Counted from the stretch's first letter, positions 8,204 through 17,061 are shown. The stretch: 22,381 bases of DNA from Lachnospiraceae bacterium UBA3643 (GCA_002373855.1 DFKO01000010.1:1-22381); one strand, 5' to 3'. The notes: generated by a model from the letters alone, not told the origin. Translations and numbers: made by a program.

Positions 8204-9625
8204 ATGAACGGACTTAACAATAATGACCTTAATATGGTCGATCTGGACAGAAGAAACGACAGACCGGTAAAGAGAAAGACATCCGGAAACAGTAAGAGCA
8301 AAACTGGAAGTGCCAGGAGATCAACGGGAAGCTCAAGAAGGATAACCGATGAATACGGACACGGAAGGATTCCGGAGAGAAGAAGATCGGCAGATGAGCT
8401 GATGCACGGAGCCATTCCTCCCTCTAAAAAGAAAAAGAGAAAAGGCAAGAGGGGCAAGGCATACAGGAGAGAAAAGAGAAGATGGCAGAGATTCTGGAAG
8501 ATACTTGCCATATATGCGGGAGTACTCCTTATCCTCTCGATAATATTCCTGATCTATACAGACAGCTGTCTGAAAAAATACGAGAAATCCCAGTCGTCAT
8601 ACGCTATGGAAAATTATTTAAAGAAATTCGGCGAGGCGATTGACAGCGGTACGATTCCGGAGGGAATGAGTTTTGCCACAAGCGTGAGCGAGTTTGACAG
8701 TGCTGATATTATGTCATCATCATATCTGTCATACCTTCAGGGCAAGACACTGACTTATGATAAAGCACCCGACAGTTATATGACGGAGGCTCCTGTATAT
8801 CTGATCAAGGCAGACGGAACAGATGTGGCCAGGGTTAAAATGGAGGGTACAAACGGACAGGTGATCCTGGCAATCCTTACTGTACTTGACTGGAATGTTA
8901 CAGAGGTAACTCCCATATTCAGTATGGATACCCATGATTATACGATCACCGTACCTGATAACTATTCAGTAACCGTAAACGGTACACCTCTTTCAGATGC
9001 TTATCTGTCAGGAGAGACTGAGTCAGTAGATATCTTCCAGTATGCGAGAGAGTATGCTGACCTCCATGATATGAAGAAATATGTCATTACCGGAGTGGTG
9101 TCCGATATATCCGTTGCGGTATATGACGGAGACGGCAACCAGGTAGAGTGCAATGTAAACGGATATGACTACAGCGCAGGATACCAGTCGATGGGTGAGA
9201 TTCCGGAAGACTATAAGGAAATGGCACTTACCATGGCTGAGACATGGAGCCTTTTGATGACAAGAGACTTAAGCGGAACCAGCAACGGATTTTACACTCT
9301 TGCAGAGTATCTGATAGAAGGATCATATTACTACAAGATGGCTTATGACTGGGCAACCGGAATAGATATCACATTTACCAGTGCCCATACTCTCGGCAAC
9401 CCCATATTTACAAATATCGTCGTGGATGATTATGTGAAATATACGGACAACTGTTTCTCATGTCATATTTATTTTGACAAAGATATGTACCTGACCAGGA
9501 CAGGAGAGACGGCCTACGATACGACGGATTCCACATTTATATTTGTCTACTACGATGATTCCGATGACGGTGTGGACAATCCCCACTGGGCAATTGCCGA
9601 TATGATAGCGAACACTTCAAACTGA
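8204..9625 (+). CDS. Single-pass membrane protein, basic cytosolic tail and large extracellular region
   Basis: Not recognised by name. Residues 1-97 are very rich in Arg, Lys and Ser and should be cytosolic; they contain two similar short motifs, YGHGRIP (51-57) and LMHGAIP (66-72). A single membrane helix spans about 98-118. Residues 120-473 lie outside: a segment at roughly 245-270 (TITVPDNYSVTVNG) resembles the extracellular repeats of TcaA-type envelope proteins, and the last 130 residues, rich in aromatic beta strands and ending in a PHWAIADMI motif, could be an NTF2-like fold. Both fold ideas are inference. The preceding ribosome site is weak (AGGA, about 11 bases upstream). It sits between the phosphodiester glycosidase gene and an unknown gene, probably in one operon, pointing to a role in the cell envelope. 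Confidence 0.8.
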   Translation: MNGLNNNDLNMVDLDRRNDRPVKRKTSGNSKSKTGSARRSTGSSRRITDEYGHGRIPERRRSADELMHGAIPPSKKKKRKGKRGKAYRREKRRWQRFWKILAIYAGVLLILSIIFLIYTDSCLKKYEKSQSSYAMENYLKKFGEAIDSGTIPEGMSFATSVSEFDSADIMSSSYLSYLQGKTLTYDKAPDSYMTEAPVYLIKADGTDVARVKMEGTNGQVILAILTVLDWNVTEVTPIFSMDTHDYTITVPDNYSVTVNGTPLSDAYLSGETESVDIFQYAREYADLHDMKKYVITGVVSDISVAVYDGDGNQVECNVNGYDYSAGYQSMGEIPEDYKEMALTMAETWSLLMTRDLSGTSNGFYTLAEYLIEGSYYYKMAYDWATGIDITFTSAHTLGNPIFTNIVVDDYVKYTDNCFSCHIYFDKDMYLTRTGETAYDTTDSTFIFVYYDDSDDGVDNPHWAIADMIANTSN

Positions 9626-9669
9626 TCTACAGATAAAATAAACTTATATTCAGGAGGGTTACAACTAAA

Positions 9670-10419
9670 ATGAGTGAAGAAATGATCAACGAGAATTCAG
9701 ACATGGAGAATAACAGCTCCGAGGAAAAATCCAGAGAGGAAATAGAGAAAGAGTTTTTCGCCAAAATCGCGGAAGGCAGAAAAAACGATCCCCTTATCGG
9801 CGTAAAGCTCGGCTCTGATGATATCTTCAAATCCCTAATGAAAATAGCCAGGGATGACAAGAATGTGGTCAATGTACATGATGTGACACTCTACGCAGCC
9901 GGTCTTGCGGGATACGCCTGCCAGGCTTCATGTATGGAGAAATATATCGTCAGGGAAAAACTGCAGTTTAATGATAAGTTTCATCTCATCATGACGGCAA
10001 GGGGAGAAAAGTATATCTTTGCCGACTGTATCAACGAGAAGCTCTTTACCGATAAGCATTCAGTATGGAACCTTGTCAGTGGTGTGTATAAAAAGATGTA
10101 TCCGTCTCTTAAGGTTCCGTCGCCTGCTCCTTTTATAAAGAAAGTCGCAGAGTCGGTAGGAGATCCTAACTATATGGTATGCAGAGAGCAGACACCGGAG
10201 GCTCTTACGGAGATGATAGCTCTTGTATGGAAAAACATCTACGTAAAGATGAAGAAATACTGTCCCAATTCCGAGGAGTGGCCGACTCTTTATGCAATGG
10301 TTCTCCAGAAATGTCTCGTTGCCACAAAGGGTATGATCGATCCCAAGATAGCGATGAATCTGATTGCTGAGATAGCAGTATTTTCTTCAAAAATCTATAT
10401 AGGAGATTTTGGACAGTAA
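9670..10419 (+). CDS. Conserved-looking hypothetical protein, 249 residues
   Basis: Not recognised. The first 35 residues are strongly acidic and low-complexity, followed by a mixed alpha/beta region (about 40-245) with no signal peptide or membrane helix, so a cytosolic location is likely. Features that may be conserved are the small-residue stretch YAAGLAGYACQASC (75-88), KYIFADCINEKLF (117-129), and a C-terminal helix ending in IYIGDFGQ. Several cysteines occur but not in paired CxxC motifs. A good ribosome site (AGGAGGG at 9652-9658) lies 11 bases before the ATG, slightly long spacing. Codon use and base composition look like the neighbours. It is 44 bases after the membrane protein and 20 bases before the GH3 gene, consistent with shared transcription, which says little about function. 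Confidence 0.8.
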   Translation: MSEEMINENSDMENNSSEEKSREEIEKEFFAKIAEGRKNDPLIGVKLGSDDIFKSLMKIARDDKNVVNVHDVTLYAAGLAGYACQASCMEKYIVREKLQFNDKFHLIMTARGEKYIFADCINEKLFTDKHSVWNLVSGVYKKMYPSLKVPSPAPFIKKVAESVGDPNYMVCREQTPEALTEMIALVWKNIYVKMKKYCPNSEEWPTLYAMVLQKCLVATKGMIDPKIAMNLIAEIAVFSSKIYIGDFGQ

Positions 10420-10439
10420 ATCTCCCGAAAGGATAATAT

Positions 10440-13202
10440 ATGAATATTGAAAAAGTGATACTTGATTGGAATGAATATATCGAAGCTGCCAGATCGGTTG
10501 TCAGCGAAGGATGTGTTCTTCTTGAAAATAATGGGACACTGCCGCTTGAAAAAGGGGCAGTTGTTTCGATTTTCGGGCGCATACAGACCCATTATTACAA
10601 GAGTGGTACAGGATCGGGAGGTATGGTCAACGTAACCCATGTAGTGGGTATTCCCGAGGGTCTTAAGCAAAGTGGTCATGTCACCGTAAATGAAGACCTC
10701 GAAAACATCTACAAAAAATGGGAAGAGGAAAATCCTTTTGATGAAGGTCTTGGATGGGGTACTGAGCCCTGGTCCCAGCCTGAGATGGAACTGACGGATG
10801 ATATAGTTTCAGAAGCATCATCAAAATCTGATGTGGCAATCGTTATCATAGGCAGAACTGCAGGGGAGGATAAAGACTTCTCTGATGTGGCAGGTGCGTA
10901 CAAGCTGTCTGATGCAGAGGAGGATATGCTCCGCAGAGTCAGAAAACATTTTGGCAAAATGGTTGTCCTCTTAAATGTTGGATCCCTTATGGATCTGAAT
11001 ACGATAAACGATATCGGACCTGATGCCCTTATGGTTGTGTGGCAGGGCGGCATGATCGGAGGACTCGGTACTGCAGATGTCCTTACAGGAAAGGTAAATC
11101 CTTCGGGAAAGCTTACGGATACAATAGCATACGAGATAACAGATTATCCCTCAACAGAAAACTTTGGAGATCCTGTTAAGGATTATTATGCGGAAGATAT
11201 CTATGTAGGATACAGATACTTTGAGACTTTTGACAAATCAAAAGTCAGATATCCGTTCGGATATGGCAAATCATACACAGAGTTTGAACATACAAAAGGT
11301 GAGTTTACCGTTAATGTAAACGAGCGGACTCTCACGGTATCATGCACTGTAAAAAATACAGGTACTGTTGCCGGCAAGGATGTTGCCCAGTTTTATGTAT
11401 CTGCACCCCAGGGGTTGCTCGGCAAACCTGAAAAAGTTTTGGTGGCATATAAAAAGACAGGCATGCTGGCACCCGAAAAAGAAGAGAAAATCACGGTGAC
11501 GATTCCCTTTGACAGATTTGCTTCTTTTGATGATACGGGAGTCACAGGATACGAGAGCTGCTTTGTACTTGAGGCAGGAAAGTATACAGTATATGAAGGT
11601 AAAAATGTAAGGGATACATATATCGAAGGCTCTTTTGATTTAGATGATAATATCCTGATCGAAAAGCTCTCAAAAGCTCTTGCACCAATGGAGAGCTTTA
11701 AGAGAATGAAGGCCTTTGAAAATACAGACGGAACATTATCCGTAAAATATGAGGATGTACCTGTATCTGATATTGATGAAAAAAAGAGACGCATCGATAA
11801 TATGCCGGCAGAGATCCCTCAGGATTTTACAGCGAGATATTCTTTAAAAGATGTTCTCTCACGAAGCATAGATATGGAGCAGTTTATAGCAAGACTCTCC
11901 GATGACGATCTGGCATGTATAGTCAGAGGCGAGGGTATGGGATCAAGCCTTGTGACTGCAGGTACAGCAGCTGCTTTTGGAGGAGTGTCCGATTATTTAA
12001 GAAAGATGGATATCCCTGCGGTCTGCTGTGATGACGGTCCGTCAGGTATGCGACTTGACTCGGGAGCAACAGCTTTCAGCATGCCAAACGGAACCATGCT
12101 TGCCAGCACGTTTAACCCGGATATCATAGAGAGGATGTACGCTTTTACATCTCTTGAGATGATATATAACAGGGTTGAGTGCCTTTTGGGGCCGGGAATG
12201 AATATCCACAGAAATCCCCTTAACGGCAGAAACTTTGAGTATTTTTCGGAAGACCCGTATCTGAACGGAACAATAGCCTCCGCCATGCTTAAAGGTCTCC
12301 ATAAATACGGCTCTGACGGCGTGGCAAAGCATTTTTGCTGCAACAATCAGGAGCTTGGCAGACAGGCATGTGACAGTGTGGTATCCGAAAGAGCTCTCCG
12401 TGAGATATACCTTAAGGGATTTGAGATTGCCGTAAAAGAGGGCGGATGCAAAGCCTTTATGACCACATATGCCCAGGTAAACGGTATGTGGACTGCCGGT
12501 AATTATGATTTAAATACCAGGATCCTTAGGGATGAATGGGGCTTTAAGGGTATAGTGATGACTGACTGGTGGGCCCAGGTCAACGACCGTGGCGGTGAGC
12601 CATCGAAAAACAATACGGCAGCAATGGTCAGAGCCCAGAACGATCTGTATATGGTTACGGCAAATGCGGCAATGAATTCTGCCGGTGACAATACACTGGC
12701 CCAGTTAAGTGAAGGAAAATTAAACAGGGCAGAACTGCAGCGGTGTGCCATGAACATCTGTGAGTATGCCATGAATACCATGGCCATGAAGAGGCTCTGC
12801 CATAATGATATTAAGGTTGAGATAGCGGGCAGAGTCATTGAGGAGGACGCTTTCGATATCGAAAATGCTGAATATCTCGTATTAAAGGGCAATATAACAG
12901 TGAGCCTTAAAGACAAGGAATCAAAGGCCGGAACAAACTACTATATACCCCTTGATATTCAAGACCTTGGTATGTACGATATCTCGGTTACCGCATCCTC
13001 TATGCTCGGAGAGGTAGCCCAGCTTCCCTGCACCCTGTATTACACAGGTGTACCGTTCCTTACATACACATTTAACGGAACCGGAGGAAAAGAAGTGACC
13101 ATAACAAAATCCATGGATTTCCATAACAGGATGGCGGTCATCAGACTGAATGTGGCTAAGAACGGTCTTGACCTCGACAGGATAGAATTTAAAAAACAGT
13201 AA
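10440..13202 (+). CDS. Glycoside hydrolase family 3 beta-glucosidase, domain-permuted
   Basis: This is a cytosolic GH3 enzyme (no signal peptide), 920 residues, with its domains in reversed order. The segment normally C-terminal comes first: SEGCVLLENNGTLPL (22-36), then IIGRTAGEDKDFS, where E143 is the probable acid/base. The fibronectin-III-like domain follows from about 280 (PFGYGKSYTEFE) to about 390. The TIM barrel, normally N-terminal, comes last (about 490-770), with GPGMNIHRNPLNGRNFEYFSED split over the substrate-binding region, KHFCCNN, and the nucleophile D709 in GIVMTDWW. The final 130 residues form an extra beta-rich domain. The same permutation is known for Butyrivibrio fibrisolvens and Ruminococcus albus beta-glucosidases. 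With the GH31 enzyme downstream it could degrade xyloglucan oligosaccharides after uptake. AAAGGA lies about 9 bases before the ATG. Confidence 0.92.
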   Translation: MNIEKVILDWNEYIEAARSVVSEGCVLLENNGTLPLEKGAVVSIFGRIQTHYYKSGTGSGGMVNVTHVVGIPEGLKQSGHVTVNEDLENIYKKWEEENPFDEGLGWGTEPWSQPEMELTDDIVSEASSKSDVAIVIIGRTAGEDKDFSDVAGAYKLSDAEEDMLRRVRKHFGKMVVLLNVGSLMDLNTINDIGPDALMVVWQGGMIGGLGTADVLTGKVNPSGKLTDTIAYEITDYPSTENFGDPVKDYYAEDIYVGYRYFETFDKSKVRYPFGYGKSYTEFEHTKGEFTVNVNERTLTVSCTVKNTGTVAGKDVAQFYVSAPQGLLGKPEKVLVAYKKTGMLAPEKEEKITVTIPFDRFASFDDTGVTGYESCFVLEAGKYTVYEGKNVRDTYIEGSFDLDDNILIEKLSKALAPMESFKRMKAFENTDGTLSVKYEDVPVSDIDEKKRRIDNMPAEIPQDFTARYSLKDVLSRSIDMEQFIARLSDDDLACIVRGEGMGSSLVTAGTAAAFGGVSDYLRKMDIPAVCCDDGPSGMRLDSGATAFSMPNGTMLASTFNPDIIERMYAFTSLEMIYNRVECLLGPGMNIHRNPLNGRNFEYFSEDPYLNGTIASAMLKGLHKYGSDGVAKHFCCNNQELGRQACDSVVSERALREIYLKGFEIAVKEGGCKAFMTTYAQVNGMWTAGNYDLNTRILRDEWGFKGIVMTDWWAQVNDRGGEPSKNNTAAMVRAQNDLYMVTANAAMNSAGDNTLAQLSEGKLNRAELQRCAMNICEYAMNTMAMKRLCHNDIKVEIAGRVIEEDAFDIENAEYLVLKGNITVSLKDKESKAGTNYYIPLDIQDLGMYDISVTASSMLGEVAQLPCTLYYTGVPFLTYTFNGTGGKEVTITKSMDFHNRMAVIRLNVAKNGLDLDRIEFKKQ

Positions 13203-13240
13203 TTTTTTACTATAAATATTTTAAATTTGGAGGTTTCATA

Positions 13241-14032
13241 ATGAGCAAAATCGGTTTTGTCGGAATGGGCAATATGGCAAAGGCACTTGCATCCGGATTT
13301 ATAAAGTCGGGCGCAGTGGACGGAATGGATGTGTATGCTTATGCACCGACTCAGGACAAGCTTATGAAGAATGCTGATGAGATAGGCTTTCTGCCTATGA
13401 CGAGTGTGACGGCTGTTGTCCAGAATGCGGATATCATAATAATAGCATGCAAGCCGTATCAGATAGACAAGGTTCTCGATGAGACCAGGGATATATTAAA
13501 AGGCAAGGCAATCGTATCGATTGCGTCCGGATGGTTTTACCAGACATTTGCTGACAAAGTAAGGGATGTCAGGATCCAGTGTGTAATGCCAAACACACCT
13601 GCCATGGTAGGGGAGGGCGTATTCCTCTTTGAGGAGGCAGGTAGTCTCGCTCCCCTTGAACTTGCGGAAGTGATGAATATGTTCAGTACCATAGGACTGG
13701 TTGTATCAATGCCTACAAGACACATGAGCATAGCATCTGCCATATCCGGATGCGGACCGGCATTTATGGATGTGATCATGGAAGCATACGGTGATGCTGC
13801 GGTTAAGTACGGTTTGTCAAGGGAAACGGCATACAAGCTGATTGCAAAGACCATGGTGGGCAGTGCAAAGCTACAGCTTGAGACAGGCAAGCATCCGGGT
13901 CTTTTAAAGGATGAGGTTTGTTCTCCTGCGGGAACAACCATCAGGGGTATAGCATCACTTGAAAAGAACGGTATGAGAAATGCATGCATTGAATGTATAG
14001 ATGCAATAATGAACTTTAAAACAACTAAATAA
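13241..14032 (+). CDS. proC: Pyrroline-5-carboxylate reductase
   Basis: The enzyme reduces 1-pyrroline-5-carboxylate to proline with NAD(P)H, the last step of proline biosynthesis. The N-terminal Rossmann motif GFVGMGNMA (5-13) binds the cofactor; ACKPYQ, VMPNTPA and SGCGPAF are family landmarks; and the C-terminal dimerisation region carries the signature DEVCSPAGTTIRGIASLE. Its 263 residues match the usual length. The ribosome site TTGGAGG precedes the ATG at good spacing. It sits between two glycoside hydrolase genes (38 bases after GH3, 19 before GH31) without obvious metabolic connection, and no proA or proB is nearby. Confidence 0.95.
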   Translation: MSKIGFVGMGNMAKALASGFIKSGAVDGMDVYAYAPTQDKLMKNADEIGFLPMTSVTAVVQNADIIIIACKPYQIDKVLDETRDILKGKAIVSIASGWFYQTFADKVRDVRIQCVMPNTPAMVGEGVFLFEEAGSLAPLELAEVMNMFSTIGLVVSMPTRHMSIASAISGCGPAFMDVIMEAYGDAAVKYGLSRETAYKLIAKTMVGSAKLQLETGKHPGLLKDEVCSPAGTTIRGIASLEKNGMRNACIECIDAIMNFKTTK

Positions 14033-14051
14033 TTAAGAGAGAAGGTATTTT

Positions 14052-16400
14052 ATGAAATTCAATAACGGGTGTTGGCTTTTTAAAGAGGGTTGCCAGTGTT
14101 TTGCACCGAAAGAGGTGTATTTTGCAGATGTTACCGATAAGGCCGTTACTGTCACGGCTCCGACTGCAAAGATTGTCACAAGAGGTGACACGCTTGGGGG
14201 TATTAATTTAACTGTTGAGATAACAGCTCCTTATAAGGATGTTTTTCGTATTCGCACATATCATCACTTAAGTACGGTTGATGATAAGGGTTTTGTTCTT
14301 GAGCCCTTTAAATCCCAGAGTTTAAAAACAAAGGAAACGGAAAACGATATCACTGTTCATAACGGCAGCATGAAAGCTGTCATCACAAAAGATCCTTTTA
14401 CGATCAGCTTTTTCAGAAATGACAGGCTCATTACAAAATCGTCTGAGAAGGACCTGGCTCTGATGAAGACAGCGTGGCAGGGACTTGCTTATGACAATGG
14501 AGATGAGCAGGATACATACATAAGGCAGATGCTCTCCATAGGAGTTGGTGAACTGATATACGGTATGGGTGAGAGGTTCACACCTTTTGTAAAGAACGGC
14601 CAGACTGTTGATATATGGAATGCTGACGGCGGAACCAGCACGGAGCAGTCGTATAAAAACATACCATTCTTTATCTCCAATAAAGGCTATGGCGTATTTG
14701 TAAATCATCCGGAAAACGTATCGTTTGAAGTAGCTACAGAGATGGTTACAAAAACCCAGTTTTCCGTTAAGGGAGGATATCTCGATTACTTTATCATGAG
14801 CGGTGATACCATGAAGGATGTCCTTGAAAGATATACTGATATTACAGGCAAACCTTCCCTCCCCGCCCCGTGGACTTTTGGCCTCTGGCTGTCCACATCA
14901 TTTACGACCAGCTATGATGAAGCAACTGTTATGAGCTTTATAGACGGAATGCTTGACCGGGGTATACCACTTCGCACATTCCATTTTGACTGTTTCTGGA
15001 TGAAAGAGTTTCACTGGACAGATTTTGTGTGGGACAAGGACGTATTTCCCGATCCTAAAGGTCTCATCAGCCGTATAAAGAAAAAAGGCCTCAATGTCTG
15101 CGTATGGATCAATTCCTACATCGCGGAAAAATCTGCTCTCTTTAAAGAGGGTATGGAGAAAGGCTATTTCATAAAGAGAAAGAACGGTAAGACATGGCAG
15201 TGGGACATGTGGCAGCCGGGTCTTGCGATAGTTGACTTTACAAATCCCGATGCATACAAATGGTACCAGGATAAGCTGGCTATGATGCTTGATTACGGAG
15301 TGGACTGTTTCAAGACGGATTTCGGTGAGAGAATACCTACGGAAGATGTTGTATTTTATGACGGCACGGATCCGGAAAAGATGCATAACTACTATACATA
15401 CCTGTACAACAAGTGTGTATATGAACTCCTCGAGAAAAAGAGAGGCAAGGGAGAAGCAGTTCTCTTTGCCAGATCAGCTACGGCAGGCGGTCAGAAGTTC
15501 CCTGTTCACTGGGGCGGCGACTGCTGGTCAGATTACGAATCCATGGAGGAGAGCCTCCGGGGCGGTCTGTCCCTGCTCATGAGCGGATTCGGATACTGGG
15601 CTCATGATATCGGCGGATTTGAAAATACATCCACTGCCGATGTGTACAAGAGATGGGTTGCATTTGGTCTGCTCTCTTCCCACTCAAGACTTCACGGCAG
15701 CTCATCATACAGAGTACCCTGGGTATATGATGAAGAGGCGGTTGATGTAGTCAGATTCTTTACGAAACTCAAAGCGAGACTGATGCCCTATCTGTATGCC
15801 AATGCCATTCATACATCAAAGACCGGTATACCGATGATGAGATCCATGGTAATTGAGTTTACAGAGGATAAAAACTGTCATTATCTTGACAAGCAGTATA
15901 TGATGGGTGATTCACTTCTGGTGGCTCCTGTATTTAACGATGAGAGCATTGCAGAGTATTATCTGCCGGAGGGTAACTGGACAAACTTCTTTACAGGTAA
16001 GAAGCGTAAGGGAGGAAAGTGGTATACTGAAAAAGTCGGATATCTCGAAATACCTCTGTGGGTTAGGGAAAACAGCGCGATAGTCCTTGGCAGCAGAGAT
16101 GACAGACCTGATTACGACTACTCAAAAGACAACGAGATCAGGGTATACGAACTGTCTGATAAGGCGGCAGCGGAAATCTTTAATGATAAAAACAAAAAGA
16201 TTTATGATTTCATTGCTGAAAAGACAGGCAGCGGTATTAAAATAGAATTAAAGAGTGCTTCAAAGACAATGTCAAAGTCAGCATCAAAGACGGCAGTCAG
16301 ACTGATAAATACGGTTATGACAGGCCGGGGAGCAGAGATTGACGGCCGGGATACAGTCGTTATGTTATCAGCCGATACACCGGTCACTTTAAAGGTTTAG
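14052..16400 (+). CDS. GH31 alpha-xylosidase (YicI-like)
   Basis: This 782-residue enzyme closely follows E. coli YicI, which removes terminal alpha-1,6-xylose from isoprimeverose and xyloglucan oligosaccharides. Shared blocks include the N-terminal-domain stretch DGGTSTEQSYKNIPF, which in YicI helps build the active site, then FHFDCFWMKEF, CFKTDFGERIPTE with nucleophile D423, HWGGDCWSDYESM with acid/base D490, and GFGYWAHDIGGFEN. The separation of the two acids equals that in YicI (416/482) to within one residue. No signal peptide is present, so the substrate must be imported. It starts 19 bases after proC. Near the C-terminus, residues 734-748 are a low-complexity Lys/Ser/Ala/Thr tract with SASKT twice, unlike the rest. 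Alpha-glucosidase activity is the alternative, but the YicI-type insert favours xylosidase. Confidence 0.9.
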   Translation: MKFNNGCWLFKEGCQCFAPKEVYFADVTDKAVTVTAPTAKIVTRGDTLGGINLTVEITAPYKDVFRIRTYHHLSTVDDKGFVLEPFKSQSLKTKETENDITVHNGSMKAVITKDPFTISFFRNDRLITKSSEKDLALMKTAWQGLAYDNGDEQDTYIRQMLSIGVGELIYGMGERFTPFVKNGQTVDIWNADGGTSTEQSYKNIPFFISNKGYGVFVNHPENVSFEVATEMVTKTQFSVKGGYLDYFIMSGDTMKDVLERYTDITGKPSLPAPWTFGLWLSTSFTTSYDEATVMSFIDGMLDRGIPLRTFHFDCFWMKEFHWTDFVWDKDVFPDPKGLISRIKKKGLNVCVWINSYIAEKSALFKEGMEKGYFIKRKNGKTWQWDMWQPGLAIVDFTNPDAYKWYQDKLAMMLDYGVDCFKTDFGERIPTEDVVFYDGTDPEKMHNYYTYLYNKCVYELLEKKRGKGEAVLFARSATAGGQKFPVHWGGDCWSDYESMEESLRGGLSLLMSGFGYWAHDIGGFENTSTADVYKRWVAFGLLSSHSRLHGSSSYRVPWVYDEEAVDVVRFFTKLKARLMPYLYANAIHTSKTGIPMMRSMVIEFTEDKNCHYLDKQYMMGDSLLVAPVFNDESIAEYYLPEGNWTNFFTGKKRKGGKWYTEKVGYLEIPLWVRENSAIVLGSRDDRPDYDYSKDNEIRVYELSDKAAAEIFNDKNKKIYDFIAEKTGSGIKIELKSASKTMSKSASKTAVRLINTVMTGRGAEIDGRDTVVMLSADTPVTLKV

Positions 16401-16414
16401 TATTATTTAAAATT

Positions 16415-16435
16415 TATAATTTATAAAAAAGGAGG
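16415..16435 (+). promoter_or_regulatory. mscL: Possible -10 box and strong ribosome site ahead of mscL
   Basis: TATAAT at 16415-16420 lies in an AT-rich spacer after the GH31 gene, followed by the strong ribosome site AAGGAGG (16429-16435) 8 bases before the ATG. No convincing -35 hexamer occurs at 16 to 18 bases, so the promoter reading is tentative while the ribosome site is clear. Transcription may also continue from the upstream genes. Confidence 0.35.
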
Positions 16436-16443
16436 ATTTTTAA

Positions 16444-16899
16444 ATGAAAAAATTTTTAGAGGAGTTCAAACAGTTTGCGCTTAAAGGTAATGTGATGGAT
16501 CTGGCAGTCGGTGTCATCATCGGTGCTGCATTCCAGAATATCGTGACAGCTCTTACAGCTGACTTTATCACACCCCTTATCGCAGCTGTGACAGGCAGCA
16601 CCGCAGAGGACGGCACAGTTTCAATCGGTGGTACATTTACGATTAACGGTGCGGTGTTTAATTACGGAGACTTTATCTCTTCGATCATCAACTTTTTGAT
16701 AATGGCATTTATTCTCTTCCTCATCATCAAGGCTGTGAATAAGCTTATGAATGTAGGAAAGAAGAAGCAGGCTCCCGGAGCACCTACAACAAAGGTATGT
16801 CCTTTCTGCAAGAGTACTATCGATATCGAGGCAACAAAATGTCCTCACTGTACATCTGACCTTCCCGCAAAAGAGGAAGAAGAAAAAGCAAAGGCCTGA
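16444..16899 (+). CDS. mscL: Large-conductance mechanosensitive channel with C-terminal zinc ribbon
   Basis: MscL opens under membrane tension to release solutes on hypo-osmotic shock. The family N-terminus is clear (FLEEFKQFALKGNVMDLAVG), with the first helix at about 17-45 and the second at about 75-100 (FISSIINFLIMAFILFLII), joined by a Gly/Thr-rich extracellular loop. After the usual end of the protein, residues 117-140 add a C4 zinc ribbon (C119, C122, C133, C136; CPFC and CPHC) and an acidic Glu/Lys tail. The ribbon replaces the helical bundle seen in E. coli MscL; such ribbon-tailed forms occur in other Firmicutes. It would face the cytosol. The gene is followed by 210 bases before the next coding start, with no convincing terminator. 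Confidence 0.95.
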   Translation: MKKFLEEFKQFALKGNVMDLAVGVIIGAAFQNIVTALTADFITPLIAAVTGSTAEDGTVSIGGTFTINGAVFNYGDFISSIINFLIMAFILFLIIKAVNKLMNVGKKKQAPGAPTTKVCPFCKSTIDIEATKCPHCTSDLPAKEEEEKAKA

Positions 16900-17025
16900 A
16901 ACACTCAAATATCAAACACTATATTTAGCGTTTATGATATAAGCCTTTAAACATAAGGGTTGCGGCAGGGTTTCAACAACAACTTGTGTCTCTGAAAAAA
17001 TAAAACACAAAATATACGAAAAGGT

Positions 17026-17054
17026 ATACCATTTTTTTTCAAAATGTGTATAAT
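17026..17054 (+). promoter_or_regulatory. Promoter for the PolC-like small gene
   Basis: A perfect TATAAT lies at 17049-17054, preceded at 17 bases by a weak -35 (ATACCA, 17026-17031). Transcription would start near 17061, inside the apparent coding frame that opens at ATG 17044, so that ATG cannot be the start on this transcript. This supports the GTG start at 17110. The stretch upstream (16900-17025) holds no gene that I can see. Confidence 0.55.
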
Positions 17055-17061
17055 GAAAAAG

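Noticed and set aside
13537..13989. A 150-codon minus-strand frame within proC
   Set aside because: It is antisense to a well-supported gene, without start signals or recognisable domain.
14898..15386. A 162-codon minus-strand frame within the GH31 gene
   Set aside because: It overlaps the most conserved catalytic part of a clear enzyme and shows no protein-like pattern.
16984..17010. Hairpin TTGTGT/ACACAA after mscL as a terminator
   Set aside because: Only 6 pairs with a 15-base loop and no T run after it; too weak to call.
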